The notes: generated from the letters alone by a model not told the origin. Positions 8,648 to 16,679 are shown, numbered from the stretch's first letter. The stretch: DNA of 44,130 nucleotides from Candidatus Bipolaricaulota bacterium (GCA_028278555.1 JANQEA010000050.1:1-44130), one strand, 5' to 3'. Numbers and translations are program-made.

Positions 8648-8860
8648 CTACTTGCCCGTCAGGTTCTCCAGATACTCTCGGATGTCGTCGAGTCCGAAGC
8701 TCGTCTTCAGCGCGACGTTGTCCTCGAGCCACGCGTCCTTGATCGTGTCGTCCCGGCGGATCTCGATGTCCTTGATCCCGAACGAATCGACCATCGTGCG
8801 CGCCTCCTCCTCGATCTGTCGATCCTTCACCCGGAAGAGAAACCGTGGGAAACTCGGCAT
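8648..8860 (-). CDS. Small hypothetical protein (70 aa)
   Basis: A 70-residue protein starting MPSFPRFLFRVKDRQIEEEA and ending with an amphipathic helix (LDDIREYLENLTGK). The start is fixed by GGAGGTG five bases upstream; a longer in-frame extension to 8992 has no ribosome site. The sequence reads like a small alpha/beta fold with strand-helix-strand (FLFRVKDRQ, ARTMVDSFG, IKDIEIRRD), but I do not recognise the family. It is convergent with the phnE operon (24-bp gap) and divergent from the GNAT gene. Biased codon use and a clear ribosome site make it likely to be real. Confidence 0.6.
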   Translation of the reverse strand: MPSFPRFLFRVKDRQIEEEARTMVDSFGIKDIEIRRDDTIKDAWLEDNVALKTSFGLDDIREYLENLTGK

Positions 8861-8878
8861 CGCTGCACCTCCGCCCTG

Positions 8879-8907
8879 AGTATACCGCGCGGAAGCGCAC
8901 ATCGACA
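8879..8907 (-). promoter_or_regulatory. Putative promoter of the 70-aa protein gene
   Basis: On the minus strand TATACT (8884-8879) is preceded, after 17 bp, by the weak -35 TGTCGA (8907-8902). The -10 match is good and the -35 match is poor. It lies back to back with the GNAT promoter. Confidence 0.4.
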
Positions 8908-8913
8908 TCGCCC

Positions 8914-8942
8914 TTCCCATCCCGTCCCACCCGGGGTATCGT
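8914..8942 (+). promoter_or_regulatory. Putative leaderless promoter of the GNAT gene
   Basis: TATCGT (8937-8942) ends six bases before the ATG at 8949, with a weak TTCCCA 17 bp upstream. No Shine-Dalgarno sequence precedes the ATG. This fits a leaderless transcript, as seen at several other genes in this window. Confidence 0.4.
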
Positions 8943-8948
8943 CTGATC

Positions 8949-9449
8949 ATGTCCGGCACCGAGGAAGGCCCGATCACGATCGTCCGCGTCACACCCGGGG
9001 ACTTGCGCGACCTCGAGCGTCTCGTCGCGCAAATCGAAGTGGAGGATCATCCGGAGGACCCGGAGGCCGGCGCCCGTGCTCCGGCCGGGATGGCCGCGAG
9101 CCTCGCCCACCATGACGCACTGTCGTCCGACTCTGCCTGGTTTCTGATCGCCTACGCGAACGATCGCCCGGTCGGCCTTGCGATCCTCACGCGGATTCCG
9201 AAGCTCGACGATCGGGTCGGCTTCCTCTACCTCGATGAGCTACACGTCCTCGCCCCGTTCCGGCGGCGCGGGATCGGCCGATCGCTCTTGCGAGCTTGCA
9301 TCGACCTCGCGGAGGACGCCGGCCTCGCTGGTCTTAGGCTCCTCACCCGCCCCGACAACCGGCCGGCACAAGCCCTCTACGAAGCCCTCGGCTTTCGCTC
9401 CTCCGAATCGCTCCTCTACGAGCGGCGGGTTGATCGCGAGGAACCGTAG
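8949..9449 (+). CDS. GNAT-family N-acetyltransferase
   Basis: A 166-residue single-domain acetyltransferase. The core is clear: strand LYLDELHVLAPFRRRGIGRS (motif A, with the R-R-x-G-I-G pyrophosphate loop of acetyl-CoA), then LLRACIDLAEDAGLAGLRLL, and motif B NRPAQALYEALGFRSSESLLY. The acceptor cannot be told from sequence; protein-N-terminal, amino acid or small-molecule amine acetylation are all possible. It is followed 17 bp later by the nucleoside phosphorylase gene, whose own promoter lies inside its 3' end, so the two are probably not strictly co-transcribed. Confidence 0.9.
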   Translation: MSGTEEGPITIVRVTPGDLRDLERLVAQIEVEDHPEDPEAGARAPAGMAASLAHHDALSSDSAWFLIAYANDRPVGLAILTRIPKLDDRVGFLYLDELHVLAPFRRRGIGRSLLRACIDLAEDAGLAGLRLLTRPDNRPAQALYEALGFRSSESLLYERRVDREEP

Positions 9450-9458
9450 TCCTAGAAT
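9430..9458 (+). promoter_or_regulatory. Promoter of the pyrimidine-nucleoside phosphorylase gene, near-leaderless
   Basis: TTGATC (9430-9435), 17 bp, TAGAAT (9453-9458). The -10 box ends eight bases before the ATG at 9467, so the transcript would begin at or next to the start codon. There is no Shine-Dalgarno sequence (GAGTTTTC precedes the ATG). The -35 box lies in the last codons of the GNAT gene. Confidence 0.6.
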
Positions 9459-9466
9459 GAGTTTTC

Positions 9467-10786
9467 ATGAATACCGTCGATCTGATTGCCAAGAAGCGTG
9501 ACGGAGGAACCCTCTCCCGCGAGGAGATCGAGTTCTGGATCGCCGGGACCGTCGATGGAACGATCCCCGAGTACCAGAGCTCCGCCTTGCTGATGGCGAT
9601 CCGCCTCCAGGGGATGGACGACGAAGAGGCGGCCATGCTGACCGACGTGATGGCCCACTCCGGCTCGATGTTCACCCCCGACGATCTCGGCGGGTTCACC
9701 GTCGACAAGCATTCGACCGGTGGCGTCGGCGATACGACAACGCTCGTCTTGATCCCACTCCTCGCCGCTGCCGGGTTGACCGTCGGCAAGCTCTCCGGCC
9801 GTGCTCTCGGTCATACAGGAGGAACGATCGACAAGCTCGAATCGATCCCCGGGTTCCGGACCGACCTGCCGCGCGATCGGTTCCTGCAGCTCGTCAACGA
9901 GACGAAGCTTGCTCTCGCCGATCATACCGAGGACATGGTCCCGGCGGATCGGATCCTCTACGAACTCCGCGACGTGACGGCGACCGTCGATTCGCTTCCG
10001 CTGATCGTCGCATCGATCATGTCGAAGAAAATCGCCGGTGGGGCACAGGCGATCGTCATCGACGTCAAGACGGGCTCCGGCGCGTTTCTCCCGAGCCTCG
10101 AGGCGTCGCGGAAGCTCGCCGAATCTCTGGCGTCGATCGGCTCGAAACTCGGTCGGGTAATGGCAACCCTGATCACCGACATGTCGCAGCCGCTCGGCCG
10201 GATGGTCGGGAACGCGCTCGAGGTCCGCGAAGCGATCGATACCCTCCGCGGCGAAGGACCGACCGATCTCGCCCGTCTCTGCTGCGAGCTCGGGGCCGAG
10301 CTTCTCCTCTTCTCGTGCATCTCCGAGTCGCGGGACGGGGCGATCGAACATCTGGATCGACTCCTCCGCGATGGGTCCGCCCTCGACAAGTTCCGCGAGC
10401 TGGTCGTCAATCAGGATGGGAACCCCGCGGTGATCGACGACCAGTATCTCCTCCCGCGGGCGGCGCGGCGGGTCGAGGCTCGCGCCGAGCAGGCCGGCGT
10501 CGTCCGGTCCCTCGACGCGCTCGCCATCGGACGTGCGGCGAACCTCCTCGGCGCAGGGCGATTCACCAAGGAGGACTCCATCGATCCGGCCGTCGGCGTC
10601 GAGCTGATCTGCAAGATCGGCGATCGTGTCGAGAAGAACGGACTCCTCGCCGCGCTCCACGTCAACGACGAAACGAATCTCGACACGGCCTGCCAGATGG
10701 TCGAATCGGCCTACGAGATCGATCCGACCGCCTCGGAGATCGTGCCGCCCGAGCTCGTCGTCGACCGGATCGTCAGCGACTGGTAG
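9467..10786 (+). CDS. deoA: Pyrimidine-nucleoside (thymidine) phosphorylase
   Basis: A 439-residue enzyme that splits pyrimidine nucleosides with phosphate into base and (deoxy)ribose 1-phosphate in the cytoplasm. The phosphate/nucleoside site DKHSTGGVGDTTTLVL, the family signature GKLSGRALGHTGGTIDKLES, SMxSKKIAGGAQAIVIDVKT-like residues (IMSKKIAGG) and the C-terminal alpha/beta domain are all present. The N-terminal helix domain begins VDLIAKKRDGGTLSREEIEF. Length fits both DeoA and Pdp; residue-level choice between thymidine-specific and broad pyrimidine activity cannot be made by eye. With the nucleoside importer upstream and cytidine deaminase downstream it supports pyrimidine salvage. 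Confidence 0.93.
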   Translation: MNTVDLIAKKRDGGTLSREEIEFWIAGTVDGTIPEYQSSALLMAIRLQGMDDEEAAMLTDVMAHSGSMFTPDDLGGFTVDKHSTGGVGDTTTLVLIPLLAAAGLTVGKLSGRALGHTGGTIDKLESIPGFRTDLPRDRFLQLVNETKLALADHTEDMVPADRILYELRDVTATVDSLPLIVASIMSKKIAGGAQAIVIDVKTGSGAFLPSLEASRKLAESLASIGSKLGRVMATLITDMSQPLGRMVGNALEVREAIDTLRGEGPTDLARLCCELGAELLLFSCISESRDGAIEHLDRLLRDGSALDKFRELVVNQDGNPAVIDDQYLLPRAARRVEARAEQAGVVRSLDALAIGRAANLLGAGRFTKEDSIDPAVGVELICKIGDRVEKNGLLAALHVNDETNLDTACQMVESAYEIDPTASEIVPPELVVDRIVSDW

Positions 10787-10813
10787 GTCGGAGATAGCCG
10801 GAGACCGCCACGC

Positions 10814-11731
10814 TCATTCTTGTCGGTACAGGTCCCCGTTCAGGTATCGAAGCCCCGAATCGATGATGACCGTCACGATCTTCTTCCCCTGCCCGAGGTC
10901 TCTCGCTCGCTGCAGAGCGGCCCAGACGTTGGCCCCGGACGTGATTCCGCCGAAGATCCCTTCCTTTCGAGCCAAGTCGTTCGCGGTCCGGTAAGCATCC
11001 TTATCCTTCACCGGGACCACTCCGTCGATCAGATCCCGCCGGAGGATGCTCGGGACGAAGGAGAGCCCGATCCCTTCGAGCCGATGCACGCCGCTCGTGT
11101 CCCCGCCGGAGACGTTCCGGACATAGTACGGTTCGACCGCCACGATCCGGATCGACGGGATCTGCTCCTTGAGGATCTCCGCGTTGCCGGAGATGCACCC
11201 GCCACCACCGACGGCCATGATGAACTCGTCGATCTCGGTGCCCAAGTCTCGGAGGATCTCTCGACCCATCCCGTGATAGCCGCGCACGTTGTCCGGGTTG
11301 TTCACCTGATCCGGCCAGAACGTGCCCGGCTCATCAACCAACTCCTTCGCCCGGGCGATCATCTGGTCGATCACCTCGGCGGTTAGGATGCCGCCTTCCG
11401 CGTGGATGATCTCGACGGTCGCCCCGAACGCTCGCATCGTCTGGATCTTCTCCTCGGCGAAGCCGTCGGAGGAGACGAAATGGGCTGCGTAGCCACGGGT
11501 GGCACAGACCATGGCGAGGGAGCTTCCGGTGCTCCCGCCGGTGTACTCGACGACTCGCCCTCCAGGGGCGAGCTCACCCCGACGCTCGGCACCCTCAATC
11601 ATCGATAGGGCCATCCGATCCTTCATGCTGCCCGTCGGATTCGCCCCCTCGAACTTGACGTAGATCTCCGCGGAGTTCCGATCCGGCAGGCGATTCAGTT
11701 TCACCAGCGGCGTGTTCCCGATCAGAGTCAT
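10814..11731 (-). CDS. Cysteine synthase-like PLP enzyme (O-acetylserine sulfhydrylase family)
   Basis: A 305-residue fold-type II PLP enzyme. It opens with LIGNTPLVKLNRL, carries the PLP lysine at about residue 37 in PTGSMKDRM, and has the substrate-binding loop as TGGSTGSSLA where classical CysK has TSGNTG. The phosphate-binding Gly loop is GGGGCISG, and TSGAN lies near the C-terminus. AGGAGGA precedes the ATG. The altered loop means the substrate may differ from O-acetylserine (cystathionine beta-synthase-like or related lyases are alternatives). It lies 41 bp behind a MarR regulator gene on the same strand, likely one operon. It is convergent with the phosphorylase gene. Confidence 0.85.
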   Translation of the reverse strand: MTLIGNTPLVKLNRLPDRNSAEIYVKFEGANPTGSMKDRMALSMIEGAERRGELAPGGRVVEYTGGSTGSSLAMVCATRGYAAHFVSSDGFAEEKIQTMRAFGATVEIIHAEGGILTAEVIDQMIARAKELVDEPGTFWPDQVNNPDNVRGYHGMGREILRDLGTEIDEFIMAVGGGGCISGNAEILKEQIPSIRIVAVEPYYVRNVSGGDTSGVHRLEGIGLSFVPSILRRDLIDGVVPVKDKDAYRTANDLARKEGIFGGITSGANVWAALQRARDLGQGKKIVTVIIDSGLRYLNGDLYRQE

Positions 11732-11772
11732 CTCTTCCTCCTGTTACGTGGCGGGCCGTGCAAAGTCTGAGG

Positions 11773-12258
11773 TTAGCCGTCGTCAAGACGCTCCATCGCC
11801 CGCTCCACGAAACCTCTTCGGCCGATCTCTGCCTCGAACGACGTCAGCTGCCTCAGGAGTTCCGCATCCGGCCCCAGGATCTCCTGGATCGATGCCTGCC
11901 CGGATCGCCAGATCCGCTTGAAGGTCGGGAGGGATTCGTGAGCCCGGCTCGAGAGTCGGATGTTCTTCTTTCGACCATCGGATGCGTCCCTCACGACATC
12001 CAAGTACCCCTTCCCGATCATCCGGTTGATCATCTTCGTCATCGCTGGCTGCGAGATGTGGAAGGCTCCTGCGATCTCCGTAACGGTCGCGGTCGGCTGC
12101 TTCTCCAGATAGAGGAAGACGAGATGCCAGCTCGGCTCGATGTCGACGCCGTTCGCCCGGTAGAGGTCCTTGATGCTGGCGGTCAGGGTGTCGCTCAGTC
12201 GCTTCAGGCGGGCGGGGACGCCGAGATGTCCCAGACTCCTCAGGAAGTCGTTCTCCAT
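11773..12258 (-). CDS. MarR-family transcriptional regulator
   Basis: A 161-residue winged-helix regulator. The HTH is ATVTEIAGAFHISQPAMTKM followed by the wing region MIGKGYLDVVRDASDGRKKN with its conserved D-x-R; flanking helices give the dimer interface. CGGAGG precedes the ATG by six bases. It is the first gene of a two-gene unit with the cysteine synthase-like gene and probably represses its own promoter, which contains an imperfect AT-rich inverted repeat. The effector is unknown; two family themes are oxidants and aromatic compounds. It has no Cys residues in the visible sequence, which argues against simple thiol sensing. Confidence 0.88.
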   Translation of the reverse strand: MENDFLRSLGHLGVPARLKRLSDTLTASIKDLYRANGVDIEPSWHLVFLYLEKQPTATVTEIAGAFHISQPAMTKMINRMIGKGYLDVVRDASDGRKKNIRLSSRAHESLPTFKRIWRSGQASIQEILGPDAELLRQLTSFEAEIGRRGFVERAMERLDDG

Positions 12259-12276
12259 TGGCTGCCTCCGCTAGGA

Positions 12277-12299
12277 TATATAGCCCGTTATGTATATTA
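12277..12299 (-). promoter_or_regulatory. Candidate MarR operator/promoter
   Basis: TATATA (12277-12282) and TGTATA (12291-12296) form an imperfect inverted repeat in an AT-rich island just upstream of the MarR gene. On the minus strand it includes -10-like TAATAT (12299-12294) and TATATA. The position suits autoregulation, but the match is weak. Confidence 0.35.
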
Positions 12300-12380
12300 G
12301 TCGCCGAAACTCGTCCTCTCAAGCGAAATCGGGATTCAATGTCCGCGAGACTCTCTACAGGTGAGGCGTTTCAGAAGATC

Positions 12381-12758
12381 TCAGAGCGAGAATCCATCGG
12401 GGAGGAGTTCGCGGACCGTCGTCCGGACGAACTCGCCGTCCGGATTCCCCATCAGGATCTCCATGTCCGGCGCATGCTCGAACATCACCTGCCGACAGAC
12501 GCCGCACGGTCGGCAGTGGTCGCCGTCGCAGGTGACCGCCAGCTTGACGAAGTCACGCTTCCCCTCGGAGATGGCCTTGAACAACGCGACGCGCTCCGCG
12601 CAGATCGACGGGCCGTAGGCGGCGTTCTCGATGTTCACGCCGGTGACGACCGTCCCGTCGGCGCAGAGGAGCGCCGCACCGACGGCAAACTTCGAGTACG
12701 GGCTATAGGACATCTTTCGAACCTCGTTCGCCCGCTTCAGCAGTTCGTTGTCGTTCAT
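12381..12758 (-). CDS. cdd: Cytidine deaminase
   Basis: A 125-residue enzyme of the small homotetrameric type. It converts cytidine and deoxycytidine to uridine and deoxyuridine. The zinc site is Cys53-Ala-Glu55 (CAERVALF; Glu is the proton shuttle) and Cys85-x-x-Cys88 (PCGVCRQ); the nucleoside-binding FAVGAAL and NIENAAYGPS stretches are present. The start at 12758 shares its A with the TGA of the upstream gene (TGATG), so translation is probably coupled. A longer frame to 12818 would run into that gene and is not needed. Together with the phosphorylase and importer it completes a pyrimidine salvage set. Confidence 0.95.
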   Translation of the reverse strand: MNDNELLKRANEVRKMSYSPYSKFAVGAALLCADGTVVTGVNIENAAYGPSICAERVALFKAISEGKRDFVKLAVTCDGDHCRPCGVCRQVMFEHAPDMEILMGNPDGEFVRTTVRELLPDGFSL

Positions 12759-13603
12759 CAGAATCGGATCACCACTCCTAAGACTGCCGCCAGCGAACCG
12801 GCACGCAGGTCCCACCAACCGGCCGACCGGCTGATCGGCAAGAAGAACCGAATGTCCCCGTAGAGTCGCAGAAACGGCGGGCCGATTTCAAATCCGATCG
12901 CGGCGTGTGCGGCGAACGTCGACCACGTCATCCCGTCGAGATGGGCTGCCGTCAGGGCGGCAGCGGCTTCGTCCGCATACTCCGCCGGCAGATCGAGTTC
13001 GACGATCGGCCGGATCGAGCCGCGGATCAGATCGATCCCCGCCCCGAGGGTCAACGCAAGGACGAGGGCGTCGAACCGCTTCACCACGTCGGTCGACAGC
13101 ATCGACGCGGACAACGCCGCATCGACCGCGACACCGCCGTCGATCCCTTCCCCATCGAAGACGATAGACAGGAGCGGCTCCGGAATCTCCGTCCCCGCGA
13201 GGCGCGCGATCCCGCGGAGCATCCCGTCCGTCAGCAGACCGCCGGTCAGTCGAAAGCTGTCGACGACGATCAGCGGCAGCGAGACCTCGATCGTCCCGCC
13301 GAACATCGGAACCGGAAGGAGGGGCGGGAACGTGCCCGCCACGCCGTCGATCTGCTCGAGGGTCTGATCGATCCGCTCTCGGATCTCCGCCAAGTCGGCA
13401 GGAGTCATCCCGAAATCGACCAGCGCCCCTTCGATGGCGAGGAACGCGCTGTCGACGGCGATCGGGAGCCGATCGAGCGCCCCGGTCAGATCGAGCGTGG
13501 CGATCGGGGCCGCGAATGTGATCCCCCCTCCGACAGCCGTCGCCGCGGGGACCAGAACCCCGCAGAGCAGCGCGACCGCCAGACCGAGAAGGACACGCCT
13601 CAT
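12758..13603 (-). CDS. Secreted, possibly outer-membrane protein of unknown family
   Basis: A 281-residue protein with a clear signal peptide (MRRVLLGLAVALLCGVLV, cleavage near ATA-V). Its start overlaps the stop of the acyl-CoA synthetase gene (ATGA). The mature part is rich in alternating hydrophobic stretches (IEVSLPLIVVDSFRLTGG, VLALTLGAGIDLIRG, HAAIGFEIGPPFLRLYGDIR) and ends in GVVIRF. A C-terminal Phe after alternating strands is the classic signal of an outer-membrane beta-barrel. I do not recognise the family. Its place between an acyl-CoA synthetase and a cytidine deaminase does not explain its role. Confidence 0.7.
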   Translation of the reverse strand: MRRVLLGLAVALLCGVLVPAATAVGGGITFAAPIATLDLTGALDRLPIAVDSAFLAIEGALVDFGMTPADLAEIRERIDQTLEQIDGVAGTFPPLLPVPMFGGTIEVSLPLIVVDSFRLTGGLLTDGMLRGIARLAGTEIPEPLLSIVFDGEGIDGGVAVDAALSASMLSTDVVKRFDALVLALTLGAGIDLIRGSIRPIVELDLPAEYADEAAAALTAAHLDGMTWSTFAAHAAIGFEIGPPFLRLYGDIRFFLPISRSAGWWDLRAGSLAAVLGVVIRF

Positions 13604-15225
13604 CGCCGGTCCCAACCCTCCCATTCCTTCTTCTTCAGTTCGGCCCGCTTGATCTTCCCGCTCGTCGTCTTCGGCAGCTCGGCCACGTAGTCGATCGCCC
13701 GTGGGTATTTGTACGGCGCGGTGACGCTCTTCACGTGATCCTGCAGCTCTTTCGTCAGCCCATCCGACGGTTCGTAGCCAGCAGCGAGGATGACGAAGGC
13801 TTTGACGATCTCGCCCCGTTCACGATGCGGCGAGGCGACGGCCGCCGCTTCGACGACCGCTGGATGGCTGACGAGCGCGTCCTCGACTTCGAACGGCCCG
13901 ATCCGATAACCCGAGGTGAGGATTACGTCGTCGGCCCGCCCCTCGAAGAAGAGGTACCCGTCTTCGTCCATCCGGACGAGATCCTTCGTCCGGTACCAAC
14001 CGCCGGAGAAGGCTTCGGCGTCGAGATCCGGCGCGTTCCAGTAGCCGTCGAAGATCGCCGGAGATTCAGGCTTCAATGCGATCTCCCCGATCTCTCCCTG
14101 CGGCACGGGGTTCCCTTCCTCGTCGATCAGGACAATCCCCGGGCCGGGCGTCGGCAGCCCCATCGCACCGGGCTTGACCGGCATCCCGGGCAGGTTGCAG
14201 ACAAGGCAGACGGACTCCGTCTGGCCGTAGCCGTCGCGGATCGTCACGCCGAACGCCTTCTTGAACGCTTCGATCGGTTCGACGTTCAGCGGCTCGCCGG
14301 CCGACAGCGCATCTTGGAGCACCACCCCTTCGTTCGAGAGATCCGGGATCTGAGCGAACAGGCGATACTCGGTCGGCGTGCAGCAAAGCTTGGTCACCTT
14401 GTGCTTCGCGAGGAGCTCGATGTACTTCGGCCCGTCGAATCGCCCGTTGTACATCAGCTGCGTCGCCCCGCTGGTCAGCGACACGCCGATCGGGCTCCAA
14501 TACCACTTCGCCCAGCCGGGCGCCGTCGTCGCCCAGATGACATCGTTCTCGTCGGCCCCGTACCAGTAGCGAGCGGTGATCCGATGATGGCAGTACATCC
14601 ACCGATGTTTGTGGACAACCGGCTTCGGGCTTCCCGTCGTCCCGGATGTGAAGTTGATTGTCATCGCGTCGTCGGCTGCCAGGGGAACCTTGGCGACGTT
14701 CGGGTCAGCGTTCGCCAGAAGCTCGCTGAACAGGATCCAACCGTCGCGCGGTTCGTCGGTCCCGATCAGGATGAACGTCTCGAGCGGACATTCCCCCCGA
14801 GCCGCCTCGACCGTCTCCGCCGTCGAAACGTCGGCGACGATCGTCTTCGCGCCGCTCACCTTGGCGCGGAAGGCGATCTCGGTGCTCTTCAGCATTTCGG
14901 AGCACGGGACGGCGACGCCGCCGGCAACGAACGTCCCGAGCTGCGCCATGTGCGCCTCCGGGAGACGGGGGAGGATGTGGATGACCGGGTCCCTCTTGCG
15001 GACACCGAGGCCGATCAGCGCACTCCCGAAGCGGCGCGTCCCGTCGACGATCTCGGCGAAGCTGACGTGGCGTTCGTTCCCTTCTCCGTCCTCCCAGATG
15101 ACCGCGATCTTGTCCGGGTTCTTCGCCGCGTGCTTCTCGACCTCGTCAACGATGTTGTAGTCCGTCGGAATCTCCCAGCGGAACTCCTCGACCTCTTTCC
15201 GATACTGCGCCATTTCGTAACGCAT
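13600..15225 (-). CDS. Acyl-CoA synthetase, acetyl/medium-chain type (AMP-forming)
   Basis: A 541-residue adenylate-forming enzyme that activates a carboxylic acid with ATP and CoA. The P-loop is TSGTTGSPKPVVH, the adenine motif is GYGQTES, the hinge region is YRTKDLVRMDEDGYLFFEGR with DDVILTSGYRIGPFEVE, and the catalytic Lys is in KTTSGKIKRAEL near the C-terminus. WATTAPGWAKWYWSP is typical of the medium-chain/acetyl branch (MACS). Start: ATG 15225 has a GGGTGG nine bases upstream; ATG 15213 four codons later is possible. The frame continues open to 16314 but that extension is antisense to other genes. The acid used cannot be fixed from sequence. Confidence 0.9.
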   Translation of the reverse strand: MRYEMAQYRKEVEEFRWEIPTDYNIVDEVEKHAAKNPDKIAVIWEDGEGNERHVSFAEIVDGTRRFGSALIGLGVRKRDPVIHILPRLPEAHMAQLGTFVAGGVAVPCSEMLKSTEIAFRAKVSGAKTIVADVSTAETVEAARGECPLETFILIGTDEPRDGWILFSELLANADPNVAKVPLAADDAMTINFTSGTTGSPKPVVHKHRWMYCHHRITARYWYGADENDVIWATTAPGWAKWYWSPIGVSLTSGATQLMYNGRFDGPKYIELLAKHKVTKLCCTPTEYRLFAQIPDLSNEGVVLQDALSAGEPLNVEPIEAFKKAFGVTIRDGYGQTESVCLVCNLPGMPVKPGAMGLPTPGPGIVLIDEEGNPVPQGEIGEIALKPESPAIFDGYWNAPDLDAEAFSGGWYRTKDLVRMDEDGYLFFEGRADDVILTSGYRIGPFEVEDALVSHPAVVEAAAVASPHRERGEIVKAFVILAAGYEPSDGLTKELQDHVKSVTAPYKYPRAIDYVAELPKTTSGKIKRAELKKKEWEGWDRR

Positions 15226-15315
15226 CTGTGTTGACCACCCCGAGCCGAAAGGTTTTGATTGGGAAACGTGCTGCTTATAGCATATCGGCAATCCCACCGC
15301 CAATCGAGGTGTCCG

Positions 15316-16071
15316 ATGAAAGCAAGCGTAGTCCTGACCGCGCCGATGTCCAAGCGGCTGATCGCCAAGGGAGTCGCCGAGCTTCCCCAAGTGAAGGCCG
15401 CGCTCGACCGAGGCCGGATCGTGGTGACGTTCGGGACGACGAACGCCTACGTCGCCGAAGAGCTCCTCGGCGAGCCGATCGATCGGGGAGCGTTCGCCGC
15501 CGGGTTCATCGACGATCGATGGAACATCAACGCCCGGCTCGGCGAGATGGGTGAGATCGTCCTCGAGAACGGGAAGCGTTCCGAAGCGACCTCGGAGGAA
15601 GCACTCGCAGCCCTGGCGGCCGGCGACGTCGTCATCAAAGGCGGGAACGCGCTCGATCCGGAGGGGGTCGTCGGCGTCCTCCTTGGCGCGGCGACCGGCG
15701 GGACCGTCGGACGCTACGTCGCGACCTGCCTCGCCCGTGGGGTCGGGCTCGTCGCGCCGATCAGCGTCGCCAAGTCGATTCACGGCTCGATCGTCGAGCT
15801 CTCGCAGAAGATGGGGATCGGACGGACGGAACTGAAGATGGGCCTCCCCTGCGGGATCTACCCGCTGCACGCACACGCGGTCACCGAGATCGACGCGCTG
15901 GAGATGCTCTTCCCCGTTCGTGCAACGCACGTGACGTCCGGCGGGATCGGCAGCGGCGCCGGTGCCATCTCGCTCTGGATCGAGGGGGAAGAGGCTGTGG
16001 TCCGCGACGCGTTCGCCCTGGTCGAATCCCTCCGAGAGGAGCCCGGCATCGAGCTTTCCGGCAGGGCATGA
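15316..16071 (+). CDS. Conserved protein of unknown function, first gene of the ruvA operon
   Basis: A 251-residue soluble protein, with the start fixed by GAGGTG six bases upstream of ATG 15316. Conserved-looking Gly-rich stretches include VVTFGTTNAYVAEELLG, GDVVIKGGNALDPEGVVGVL, GAATGGTVGRYVATCLA and THVTSGGIGSGAGAISLW. The pattern suggests a Rossmann-like or nucleotide/sugar-binding fold, but I do not recognise the family. It overlaps yigZ by four bases, so it belongs to the same transcript as yigZ, ruvA and ruvX. Function should not be inferred from the DNA-repair neighbours alone. Confidence 0.8.
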   Translation: MKASVVLTAPMSKRLIAKGVAELPQVKAALDRGRIVVTFGTTNAYVAEELLGEPIDRGAFAAGFIDDRWNINARLGEMGEIVLENGKRSEATSEEALAALAAGDVVIKGGNALDPEGVVGVLLGAATGGTVGRYVATCLARGVGLVAPISVAKSIHGSIVELSQKMGIGRTELKMGLPCGIYPLHAHAVTEIDALEMLFPVRATHVTSGGIGSGAGAISLWIEGEEAVVRDAFALVESLREEPGIELSGRA

Positions 16072-16679
16072 TCGACGCCTACCGGACGCTCGCCGAACCG
16101 GCATCGGCGCGGATCCGTCGGAAGAAGTCCCGGTTCCGCGCGTTCCTCCATCCGGTCGGGTCCCCGGACGACATCGACGCGCGAATCGCCGAGATCCGCA
16201 AGGCCCATCACGACGCGGCACACCATTGCAGCGCCTATCGGCTCGTCGGGGCCGACGGACCGATCGCAGCGTCGGACGACGCGGGAGAGCCGACCGGATC
16301 GGCCGGCCCGCCAATCCTCCGTCGCCTCGAGGAGGCCGAACTTCTCAATGTCCTTGGCATCGTCGTCCGCTACTTCGGCGGAACGAAGCTCGGCGTCGGC
16401 GGGCTGATCCGCGCCTACGGCGACGCAACCGAGGCGGCCCTCGAATCGGCGCGGATCGTCGTCCATCGTGTGGCCGTCGATCTGTTGATCCGATTCCCGC
16501 CAGACGTAAACTCGGGTGTCATGGCGACGATCCATCGGTGCGCGGCGGAAATCCGGGAGGTCCGATTCGACGACTCGGCGGAGGTTCGCGTCACGCTTCC
16601 ACCGAGCGGGGTCCCGACACTCCGCGCAGCGATCCGAGACGCGACCGGGGATCGCGCCACAACGGAGGTCCTCGGATGA
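16068..16679 (+). CDS. yigZ: YigZ/IMPACT-family protein
   Basis: A 203-residue protein with the two-domain layout of YigZ. The N-terminal UPF0029 domain shows KKSRFRAFLHPVGS, HHCSAYRL, DDAGEPTGSAGPPILRRLEE and VVRYFGGTKLGVGGLIRAYG; the C-terminal ~70 residues form the ferredoxin-like DUF1949 domain. Family members are linked to translation and stress control in eukaryotes (IMPACT), while the bacterial role is unclear. It starts in the stop of the preceding gene and overlaps ruvA by four bases. The length is the family norm. Confidence 0.9.
   Translation: MIDAYRTLAEPASARIRRKKSRFRAFLHPVGSPDDIDARIAEIRKAHHDAAHHCSAYRLVGADGPIAASDDAGEPTGSAGPPILRRLEEAELLNVLGIVVRYFGGTKLGVGGLIRAYGDATEAALESARIVVHRVAVDLLIRFPPDVNSGVMATIHRCAAEIREVRFDDSAEVRVTLPPSGVPTLRAAIRDATGDRATTEVLG

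Noticed and set aside
15226..16314. N-terminal extension of the acyl-CoA synthetase frame
   Set aside because: It is antisense to the 15316-16071 gene and part of yigZ; family length is reached with the start at 15225.
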